Shown here: in pieces, positions 20,216-29,123 of the stretch
Layout: every line of letters begins with the position of its first letter
Numbering within the stretch: position 1 is the stretch's first letter
Assembly: GCA_024704765.1 (NCBI GenBank)
Contig: JAKMXF010000321.1
Location: 372,001-436,000 of the forward strand
Reading direction: 5' to 3'
DNA from: Oopsacas minuta
Lineage: Eukaryota; Porifera; Hexactinellida; Lyssacinosida; Leucopsacidae
Length of the DNA: 64,000 nucleotides
Notes under the pieces: generated by a model
What the model was told of the DNA's origin: nothing
Databases searched by the model: none
Seen by the model: only the letters and a program-made list of their open reading frames with translations
Program-made: the position numbers and the translations under genes

Positions 20216-22041
20216 TCATTTAAACTTCCTCCAGAGTGATATCAGCCCTATACCCAATACAAACCCAATACTTAACGCTCCTCCTAGATACACCCCCCTT
20301 CTAACCATAGGGGGTGAGTTAGAGGGGGAGCTAGCATCGCTATCAGATGCCCAGCCTATGGATCGAGGTATAGCTCGTTTCCAACGTGCATATCTAGCAT
20401 CTCTATCATCAGATAGAACTGATGGCTTAAAATTATCAGATATTCTGTTGTTCAGTACGTGAATGTTCCAGGCATCTACTGCTAGTCCAGCAGCCATAGC
20501 TGCTCCTAGAGCAGTGCTCTCCTTCATTTGAGGTCTGATTACAGTAATACCTAGTAGGTCAGCTTGTAACTGCATTAGTAAGTTATTTGCTGTCATACCT
20601 CCATCAACCTAAAGGATTATAATACATATTTAAGACTTGAGGTCTGCTCAAACAATATACATAATAGTATATCGAAGCTCAAGGGACCGTGATAATTACT
20701 TCACTATAAGCGGAGTTCGATATGACCGATGCAATTTATGCTACTTTGACGGTTTGGGACCAACTTTAAATAATACTTACTATTAGGCATAATACATACC
20801 TGTAGTGATGCTAGATGTATGCCAGCATCCTGTGTCATAGCTTCTAGTATTTCTCTTGTCATAAAGCAAACAGCCTCAAGCACAGCTCTGGCAATATGTC
20901 TCTTATCAGAGTAGGCTGTTAATCCTATTATCATACCTCTAGCATCTGAAGCCCAGTGTGGAGCATACAGACCCGAGAATGCGGGTACAAAGTAGACCCC
21001 TCCCGTATCCTGAACTTCATTAGCTAACTTCTCAATATCAGATGAATCTTTTATAAAATTAAGGTTATCTCTAACCCACCGTACGATATCTCCAGCCTGA
21101 GCTATAGAACCTTCTAACGCGTACACAGGGCTCTGTCCCGGGCCCAACTGATAACCTACTGTAGTTAACAAACCATGCTCTGAGAACGAAGGCTGTAATC
21201 CTGTATTGTACAGCATGAAACATCCGGTACCGTATGTGTTCTTAGCCTGTCCCTTTGCGAAGCACCCCTGTCCAACTAAAGCCGCGGACTGATCTCCTAG
21301 ACACCCACTGATAGTAACACCCCTCAATTCCCCGCCAAGGATCTCTCCATACACCTCAGAAGAGCTTTTAATATCAGGAAGTATGCACTTAGGAATATCA
21401 AAGAATTCCAGCAGTTCATCATCCCATTCTAATGTCTTAATATTCATTAACATAGTTCTACTAGCATTCGTGACGTCAGTAACATGTACTTCAGTAAAGT
21501 TCCATATCAACCAGGTGTCTACAGTACCAAATGCTAGTCTCCCATCCTCTAGAGCTTCCTTAACTAATTCTACGTTATCAATAAGCCATCTGATCTTAAG
21601 TGCACTGAAGTACGGATGTATTGGTAGGCCGCATTTTAGCTGTAGATCGTTTATACTTTTTGATTTAGTTTTTTGAATGTATTGTTCTGCTAAATCAGCT
21701 GTTCTAGAATCACACCATACAATAGCAGGGCCCAACGGTCGTCCAGTTGTTTTATCCCATAAGATAGTTGTTTCTCTCTGATTAGTAATACCAATAGTCT
21801 TAACTATCTCTTTACTAATTCCTTCCTTTCCTAGAACTTCTATTATACAATTCTGTACGGATCCGATAATATCCCCAGGGTCCTGTTCAAACCAACCCTC
21901 ATGGGGACATTTATGGTGTAGGTCTATCTGATGGGAAGCTACTACTCTTCCATCTGTTGGATCGAATAGGAGGAATTTAGAGCTAGATGTACCTTGATCA
22001 ATAGCTCCGATTAGTTTAGTGGGTTCGTCTAGTGGATCCAT
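20216..22041 (-). CDS. GK: Glycerol kinase with C-terminal membrane anchor
   Basis: Two exons, 20800-22041 and 20216-20608, joined in phase 0 after SLQ, 544 residues. FGGY-family kinase: GAIDQGTSSSKFLLFD at the N-terminus is the first phosphate-binding motif. GITNQRETTILWDK, GPAIVWCDSRTAD and YGTGCFMLYNTG follow, and VDGGMTANNLLMQLQADLLG begins exon 2. The enzyme phosphorylates glycerol to glycerol-3-phosphate with ATP. The last about 25 residues (VYLGGALSIGFVLGIGLISL, then WRKFK) form a single hydrophobic helix with a short basic end, the layout of a tail anchor; some mammalian isoforms attach to the outer mitochondrial membrane similarly. Family A MITE sequence is embedded in the region of the 191 bp intron. 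Confidence 0.95.
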
Positions 22042-22108
22042 CTGAGCTTATGAAAACTTAAGAATTGAAAAAGTTTCTAATATACTTGTACATAGGATTA
22101 TTTCTGTA

Positions 22109-22244
22109 GTAATTGAAACAGAGGTTCACATCCTGAGGTCTATAGGCCCCCTTTGTAGTCGACCGACGACAGCAGAAAATCCACAGGATTTCAAAATTCG
22201 TATGGGAGGGGAGGGTGAAAAAGGTTCGGAACCATTGAATTACA
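22109..22244. repeat. MITE, hAT-type ends (family E)
   Basis: Contains 'gaggttcacatcctgaggtctataggcccc', 'gaccgacgacagcag' and 'gaaaaaggttcggaaccattg', matching other family E copies. Located upstream of glycerol kinase. Confidence 0.65.
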
Positions 22245-22548
22245 AATTCGTTTATCCGATAGTATCTATCCCTGAATGGTTGAACTTTCCTCACGGAATT
22301 TATCACCCAAAATTTCGCCCAAAAAACCACAGAACAACAATAAATAGTAAGAAAACTCTACAAATAACAAATAACAAATAATATCTCTGATCTAATCAGA
22401 GATTAAAGAGTTTTCATTAATTATAATATTTGCTATATCTAATTATAGTGTCTAACAAATTGTCTACTGATATTATATTTTACTAAAATATTCGATTCAA
22501 CCTAGCTAATCCTGTCCGAGAATCTAATAATTAAAACTAACAGTCAAT

Positions 22549-25500
22549 CTACTTCTCAGGTGCTGGTTGGTCTTCAGTTTTCTCGGTAGGTGGATCCATT
22601 AGGTCAGCTGGGGTTGGTTCAGCGGATGGAGCTGGAGCACCTCCCTCTACTTCTAAGTCTGGGATAGCTGTGAAAAGAAAATAATAATAATAATGATAAT
22701 AACAACAACAAAATATTGACACACAATCCAATCAACAAGTTGCTAATTCGTCAACTTGAAATTTGAATATTCAATAATACGAATAATGTGAAACCTATCA
22801 ATATCTGCCATATGGACATATTTGGGCAACAAACTACAGCAGCTATTCCCATGACATAGAATGCATACAAATTTTGTGACCATGTGGAGCCCAGGTTGGG
22901 AACCGCTGAACTACACTCTCACAATACCATTATCCATAATGGTTCCCATGTATAGCGATTATTAACAGGTCTCACTATTTGCTATAAATACATTAATTTA
23001 TTAGAGGATACAGTTAGAGAGCAGATCTTGCGAATTGTACCACCATCGGTCTCCCGTGTAGCAGATACCCATTGGTATCCTCAATCGCTCTACGCGCTAC
23101 TATGGGACTAGACAGACCAACAAATGCTTGTCCTCTCATCCTCCCTGACTGTAAGATCGTTATGACGTAACTCATACAATCCTGTTCATTACTGAAATCA
23201 ACATAACGACCATATATGTACTGCAGATCTTTCTCACTAGCCTTTTTAGCTAAATTCTTAATATAAATACGAGAAGAAGGACTGCCTATAGAGTAGCCTC
23301 CGTAGAGAGAATTTCTTTTCATTTCTGAGATTGATAATCTATCTCTGTAAAGTTCATTTTCTGATATATAACATCCTAGATACGTATCTGGTAATTTGGA
23401 ATGTTCCCGTAATGTCTGTGGAGGTGTATCTTGTCTCTGTATAGTCCCAAATGGTAGAGGAGTGTCAAAAGTAGAATACAAAGCAGAGGGGGTCTTCTCG
23501 GGAGCAGTAGACAGTATTATATCAATTTTACGCTTCTTAATCCGTGTATAATCATATAATTCATCAGTTCGTTTGGTTAGCAATCCTGATAACGATATTG
23601 GACCATGTGGTATAGGTTCGTAAGAAGCTCTTAGAGGTTCTAACTCTATCTCGCTATCACTACCATCAGGTGAAACATTCTTTTGTGTTGTCATAGCAAC
23701 AGAGGAATGTATTCCTTCAGGTACAAATGGTATAGGTAACTTCATCCTATCTATAACATGCAGAACTTGTGTATATAATTCTTCATTAGATGAGATTAGA
23801 GATGAAATGTTAGCCAGAGCATCAGGAGATATTTTGGGGTATTTGGAATTTGTATCAGATATAACAGATTCATGAACTGGCGCGGATTCAGGGGTATTTA
23901 TACTAACAAGAGATTGATCCTCTATCTTAGGGGTAGCCCATAATACGATTAATCTGGCGCCTAACACTTCTAACTGATGCAATCTATTCATAGCAAGTTT
24001 TGCTTCATTTGTGTTGATAAAGTTAGCGAAAGCAGAGCGTTTCATTTTACCGAATTTCGACATGACGTCAACGTGAATAGCTCCGAATGCTTCAAGGAAA
24101 CTAATCGTATCTTCCGTAGAGAATTGTACTGGTAAGCATTTGACAAATAATCGACAAGCTGGATTCAGATATGGCCTTACATCCATCAATCAGCTGACAC
24201 ACTCAATTAATTACAGTAAACTCGGAGTTATAACGAAGTGCTCGTATACTTCGAATAGTAGCCCCTCGCTATGGAATATAGCCAAATCCAAACACGAAAC
24301 TAGAAAACCTGAGCATAGCTATCATTCAAAGCCACAGAAGCATGATTTGACTATTGGTGAATATGTCAGTAGAGTGAAACCTCGTTAATACGAACACAAT
24401 TTTAGTCCATACAATGGATATTCAATTGTTTTTACTTCGGTTAATACGTACTCCGGATAAGGAGTACAAATCTCAAAGGTCCCTTGGTGTACGTATTAAC
24501 GAGGTTCTACTGTATTTTACAATGATATGTAGTATGTATTATAAAATTGTTCCTTGCGGAGAGGGTGGAATGGATAAAGTAGGGCAACTATTCGAGTTAA
24601 TACAGTTTCGAATAAAGGTATGGGAATGCATTAAATTTAGTTACTATAAAATATCCATGGTCCATTACAAATGTTGGCTATATAACAATGACAGTAAAAT
24701 CAATACAGTCATTTGCCCATAGCCTGATAACATTATAAATATTAAAAGATAATATTGTATACAAACCTCCATCATCACTGTCATCATCGTCATCATCTCC
24801 CATGCCATCTGGTAGATCCTAGCAACAATATGTTCATATAGGTATGTATATAACAACACACAATAACAATAAAGCAACATACCCCTAAGTTTCCAAAATC
24901 CATTCCATCCATGCCCATTCCTCCCATACCTCCCATGCCACCCATGCCACCCATACCACCCATTCCTCCCATGCCTCCCATTCCCTAAAAGAAAAATACA
25001 AGAATTAGTATAGAATAAATAGAAACAATAAAATATTGCCAAACCTCCAGGAATTTGTCAAGAAACCAAGAGAAATATTAGGAATTTCTGTGCCTTTTCC
25101 CAAATTATTGGTTAAAATTGATATTTATGGATGTAAAACTGGGAAATCAAGGTAATTTTTCGAAAATTCGGGGAAATTATGATAGCGGTTGGTAAGTATA
25201 TGCGATAAAAATAATATACAAACATACATCCATATCGTTATCTGACTCATCTTCATCTTTCCATTTAGAGAAATCTGTTTTTACAAAATGGGCCTAGAAA
25301 TATATTACAAATAAACAGCTGATTGAATTGATAGATTTATAATAATTACCTTTTGTTTGTGCTTTAGGAGTCGTACCCAATAATTCCCAACATCTTTTCG
25401 TGTTAGAACAAAGTCGAAACCCCGAGATTGTCTTGTAGCACTGCTAGTCTCTGGGACAACATCTTCAAACAAATAAAGAGTTGAATTGTGACTCTTTCCG

Positions 25501-25920
25501 TCTCCGTCAGTTGCTCTATACAATACAAATGATAGATAATTTGTTTTCGTATAATTGGAATCTATTGAAGAACTGGAGCACCCCAGGGCTGATTTTTGGC
25601 ATACAGGGGTGGGTTGGGCCTGGTTCGGACATGTTCGAGTCCAGAGGGATAATTCACACATTTATCAATTTTGGATTATCGAAAATCACATTATTTGGAA
25701 ACCTATTGTAATAGCTTACGAGAATGTAATACTGTTTGATTCTATTTTATGTTCGATGTCTTTAGCGTCAAATATTCGAGCAGTCAGTAATATCTTATCG
25801 TTTCTAGGAGCCCACTCCCAACTGAATGTAGAGCTACAAGAAATAACGATAATATTGTTGTGTGTGATTTATTGTTTATAAGTATGTTTACCTAGAAATC
25901 TGTTCATCTACTGTTGCCAT
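22549..25920 (-). CDS. PTGES3: p23 co-chaperone (PTGES3/Sba1 family), host of nested RNPC3
   Basis: Seven exons: 25892-25920, 25720-25833, 25350-25515, 25228-25293, 24883-24984, 24767-24818 and 22549-22667. All phases agree; 215 residues. The CS domain runs from MATVDEQIS to about residue 110, with WEWAPRNDKILLTARIFDA and a WKDEDESDNDMD end (human p23: NWKDWEDDSDEDMSN). Exon 5 is almost pure Gly-Gly-Met repeats ending GMDGMDFGNLG, a feature also seen in the fungal p23 Sba1. The acidic tail SDDG joins across a 2.1 kb last intron to AIPDLEVEGG, matching the MPDLE terminus of human p23; the phase-1 junction G|CT supports this. p23 stabilises ATP-bound Hsp90 with client proteins. The last intron contains the whole RNPC3 gene on the same strand. 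Confidence 0.88.
23014..24186 (-). CDS. RNPC3: RNPC3 (U11/U12 snRNP 65K protein), nested in p23 intron 6
   Basis: Single exon, 390 residues from the ATG at 24186. The N-terminal RRM (about residues 10-85) has RLFVKCLPVQFSTEDTISFL, FGKMKRSAFANF and RLHQLEVLGARLIVLWA. The C-terminal RRM has RIYIKNLAKKASEKDLQYIY, GRYVDFS, GRMRGQAFVGL and NGYLLHGRPMVVQFARSA, which are nearly diagnostic for RNPC3. This protein bridges U11 and U12 in the minor spliceosome by binding U12 RNA and the 59K protein. The linker is shorter than in human (517 aa total) and less charged. Its presence implies U12-type splicing in this genome. It lies in the same orientation inside the last intron of p23, so p23 transcripts must read through it. 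Confidence 0.92.
   Translation of the reverse strand: MDVRPYLNPACRLFVKCLPVQFSTEDTISFLEAFGAIHVDVMSKFGKMKRSAFANFINTNEAKLAMNRLHQLEVLGARLIVLWATPKIEDQSLVSINTPESAPVHESVISDTNSKYPKISPDALANISSLISSNEELYTQVLHVIDRMKLPIPFVPEGIHSSVAMTTQKNVSPDGSDSEIELEPLRASYEPIPHGPISLSGLLTKRTDELYDYTRIKKRKIDIILSTAPEKTPSALYSTFDTPLPFGTIQRQDTPPQTLREHSKLPDTYLGCYISENELYRDRLSISEMKRNSLYGGYSIGSPSSRIYIKNLAKKASEKDLQYIYGRYVDFSNEQDCMSYVITILQSGRMRGQAFVGLSSPIVARRAIEDTNGYLLHGRPMVVQFARSAL
24369..24514. repeat. Inverted-repeat MITE, family B
   Basis: GAGTGAAACCTCGTTAATACGAACAC to GTACGTATTAACGAGGTTCTACTGTA. Nearly the reverse complement of the copy at 52724-52878, which points to recent activity. It lies within the p23 last intron. Confidence 0.85.
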
Positions 25921-26449
25921 CGTGACCTAATAGCTCAGGTGAAATGATAAATAAACCACAGACCAAAATTCGAATATAAAAGCGAGAATTTGGTCAATAT
26001 TATCTCAAGTATACGGTGAGTATTGTGAATATGAAATGAGGTTAGGGGAGCATTGGTTATAAATACAACGCTATATGTATCAACTATAGAGATTTGAAAG
26101 TACTGTTTTAGCGAAAAGAAGTAGGGCGCTCCTGTTTCAGACTAAATACTGGCATGAGTCAAGAGTTCATGGTTTATGACCTCATGTCAAAAGTTTATAC
26201 CAAAGCAAAATCTATAAACTTTTTCATGATTTGAGAACACTGTTCAAATGATACGTAACAGTTCCAGAGGGGGACCGGGGATAGTACGCAAACTGTGACA
26301 GGACAGGGGGTTATGATACCTTTCTATTCAACAAAATAACACCATCCAAAAGGGTAATATTACAATAATTCTAGAGATATAATAGACCCACATATTAAAT
26401 ATCATGGTCTATATAGCTAACATAAACACGGGTGAGGAAGGGTACGCAA

Positions 26450-27262
26450 ATGGAAACGGGAGAAGACACATTCGACCCATTCAACAGCCCCCAATTACAA
26501 GGTGGAATCGTTGGAATGTTCCTCACATACTTAACATGCACACTCGTGACCATGACAACAAGACAGTTCGTAAGGGACAGAACATATAAAATGTCAATAC
26601 TCACATCAGTAAGAACGATCAATTTCCTAGCATGGTCTATAATACTATTTTTCATGAGTTCTCACATACCTGTTACATTCAACCTGGGTATAGTGTTCCT
26701 ACAGGTTGTAGCGTATGTTTGGATATTTGACCAGGTCCCATTTTCTCCCTGTGGGGTCTACAATGATTTCCTAGAGAGCCAGATAACAACCCAGCAAACA
26801 ATCATAATGCTGTTGTTACAATTTATAACAGCGCCGATTTCTATCCTGCTCGCAGACTTCTATTTATACTATTTCTTCACAAAGTCACATGCTTGGGAGG
26901 GTTGGTTTCTCCAATACAGTGAGGATCATATACAATTCCTGAATGTACCATTCTTACAGGCATTTATTATAGAAATGGTGGGACCGGGACTACTTAGCCT
27001 GACGCCTTACATTACCAAAAACAAGCTAATATACACTCTCCTCATTTCTACAGAGGTAGTAGTGCTAAGTATATTATTTGTGAGTAGAACAGGATTCTTC
27101 ATAAACCCACTAAACGCTACATTATTCCTGATCATGTACGGGAAGGAACGAAGCTATGTAGAATGGTTTATAGTGTATTGTATAGCGCCTATGTTAGGGA
27201 CATGGGTGGCTGTTAGTATTATAGGGAAGAGGCTTAAACAAGAAAAGCAGAAGTTGCCATAA
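26450..27262 (+). CDS. AQP11: Aquaporin-11/12-like channel (superaquaporin)
   Basis: Single exon, 270 residues from the ATG at 26450, the family length for AQP11. Six hydrophobic helices plus two half-helix loops. The first pore loop has SPC (residues 99-101, in PFSPCGVYNDFLE) where AQP11 has NPC. The second has NPL (219-221) in TGFFINPLNATLFLIMYG, where most have NPA. The following segment, WFIVYCIAPMLGTWVAVSII, aligns with human AQP11 helix 6 (QFFIVYWLAPSLGI). Superaquaporins sit mainly in the ER and transport water, glycerol or peroxide with unusual kinetics. The replacement of the first Asn by Ser removes one of the two central pore asparagines, so transport selectivity is uncertain. An out-of-frame ATG at 26404 precedes the start. 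Confidence 0.8.
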   Translation: METGEDTFDPFNSPQLQGGIVGMFLTYLTCTLVTMTTRQFVRDRTYKMSILTSVRTINFLAWSIILFFMSSHIPVTFNLGIVFLQVVAYVWIFDQVPFSPCGVYNDFLESQITTQQTIIMLLLQFITAPISILLADFYLYYFFTKSHAWEGWFLQYSEDHIQFLNVPFLQAFIIEMVGPGLLSLTPYITKNKLIYTLLISTEVVVLSILFVSRTGFFINPLNATLFLIMYGKERSYVEWFIVYCIAPMLGTWVAVSIIGKRLKQEKQKLP

Positions 27263-27387
27263 CATAGGACTATCGTATGAGTAATTGTATTGATGCTATA
27301 GTGTGATTATTAATATAATATTTGTTTCAAAACAAGAATAAAGTGAAACCCAGAAATTTTGAATGACATTGCCAACAATAATTCTAT

Positions 27388-27712
27388 TTAAAATGGGTAA
27401 AATGTAATAGGACCTGCAGAATTAGAGCTTTCAAGGTAGAGAGCCTCACAGAATGGTATGGAGGAAGGGAAGGGTCTGTTTCGAAGACCACAGCCAAATG
27501 AATCTCCTAAAGTGGTTGATATGCATAGCTGGGGTAAGCATACAGTGGAAAATCCAAAATTAAAACAAGTCCTTGTTAAAGTGAGACAGCCTAAAATATC
27601 TATGACAAATCCCATTAAATTGAAAGATAATAGTCGTAACACAGATGTCAGAAGTCGGGTGCACAGTATTGCAAATGCTTCGTGTAAGCCCCAATTTGTG
27701 AGGTTCTACTGA
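27388..27712. other. Open on both strands, unassigned
   Basis: The plus strand encodes a basic 84-residue frame from ATG 27458 (MEEGKGLFRRPQPNESPK, ending CKPQFVRFY). The minus strand is also open and hydrophobic, with no ATG of its own near the start. I recognise neither. The plus frame looks more like a real short protein. The rest of 27263-28059 shows nothing. Confidence 0.3.
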
Positions 27713-28059
27713 TTACACCCTGACAGAAGGGGAGAGGGAGTAATGTTTCTTCCATAAAATCGACCGAAAAGTAGGGTGAGCAATCCACTAAAAAATTAAA
27801 AATAGACCAAAAGCCATTCGCCTATAAATAGATGAGATTAGTTAACCATATACATACATCTATATAACTTAGGTAAAAACACTAATAATAGATTGACGGG
27901 TAATACACAACATTAATAATCCGCAAGTCTGCATCTATATAAGATGTTCCACCATGTTGGTACATAGCTAAATTCAAAATCAACTAACTTAAATTAGTAC
28001 AGAGATTTATAGAGAATTACTAATACTACAGAGTATCCAGAATGTAAACCATATGGCCA

Positions 28060-28386
28060 CTATTTGTCTGTTTTCATTACGTCAGGAAGCTCAGGTGGGG
28101 AGGTGTATACAGCTGGCTTCTCGAAATTCTCCCACTGTCCCTCCTCTTTAAACTGCATGAATAGAGTCAGGGGCTCCTGCGGCTTGGCATTGTCAGAAGT
28201 CACTCCGTTGTCCTTCAGAGTTTTGGCATCGTCAAGTTGAGTATCATCCTTATAAATCTTTATCTCATCTGGATCTTTCTTGGCCAGGATGCCCAGAGCT
28301 TTCTTAAACTCAAGCACTGTAGCTGTCTCCTTGCTATCAATGAAGATCGTCGTTTTTTTTCGACGAATAGTTAGATATATATCCAT
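28060..28386 (-). CDS. ELOB: Elongin B
   Basis: Single exon, 108 residues. The ubiquitin-like domain begins MDIYLTIRRKKTTIFIDSKE (human [20 protein letters not shown]). IYKDDTQLDDAKTLKDNGVT is followed by the conserved C-terminal SSPPELPDVMK-type motif, here TSPPELPDVMKTDK. Elongin B pairs with elongin C in VHL-, SOCS- and elongin A-type cullin ubiquitin ligases and in the elongin transcription factor. The protein is ten residues shorter than human because the flexible tail is trimmed. Confidently complete. Confidence 0.95.
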   Translation of the reverse strand: MDIYLTIRRKKTTIFIDSKETATVLEFKKALGILAKKDPDEIKIYKDDTQLDDAKTLKDNGVTSDNAKPQEPLTLFMQFKEEGQWENFEKPAVYTSPPELPDVMKTDK

Positions 28387-28636
28387 GTAGTATAGTAACA
28401 GGTAAGGACTAATGATATTCTACAAACTTATATTACAGAATATAAAGTACAAGCCTAATTATAGCTATATTATATTGGGTTACTGCTAGCTAATATTGTG
28501 TAATTATGTGCTAAAAATGCGTAAGAATTGCTATGTGAATTGTCAGTTAATGGATTCTAGAATAAAGCGGTACCTCCCACTGATGGCCTGATTCTCTAGC
28601 CATAAGTGTCCAATATTCAAATGTTTAACTGTAATC

Positions 28637-28780
28637 TTATTCGGTAAATTCTCATGATAACGAAGTGCTTGGGACCAAATTTCTTTCGTTATAAGCAAGT
28701 AAAATTAATTACTTTCAAGCTATAGGGGTAACTAATAAGTAATAACTACGCGTTATAACGGAAGTTTACTGACATAACAG
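28637..28780. repeat. MITE-like element, family F
   Basis: Matches 'ctcatgataacgaagtgcttgggacc' ... 'cgttataacggaagtttactgaca'. It lies in the 737 bp between ELOB and SCYL1, which also holds a poly(C) run at about 28961-28970 and nothing coding. Confidence 0.55.
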
Positions 28781-29123
28781 TTTGTATTTATAAAAACTCA
28801 ATCACTTTCGTATGGAATTTATTGAGGAACTGGTAAGAGCTACCAACTTGAAATTAGGCATGAGTGCGGAATATAATACTCTTAAGAACAAGTTCTAAGA
28901 TCTAAGCTATTTAAACGATTTCTCTACAACTCCATCAGAAAGGTGTTAAAATGTTCTACCCCCCCCCCCCGTGATATTGTATTGGAAACGTAGATTGAGC
29001 AAGTAAGCGAAGCTTGCTTATAAAAATTATAAAAATTATTGAAATACCTTCTTGTAATTTGAGGATATTAATAAGGCAGTATATTACTCAATGCAGTATT
29101 AAAATAACAAATACAAACAAACT

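Noticed and set aside
20139-20462. 107-codon plus frame
   Set aside because: Exact antisense of the glycerol kinase last exon, which has strong homology.
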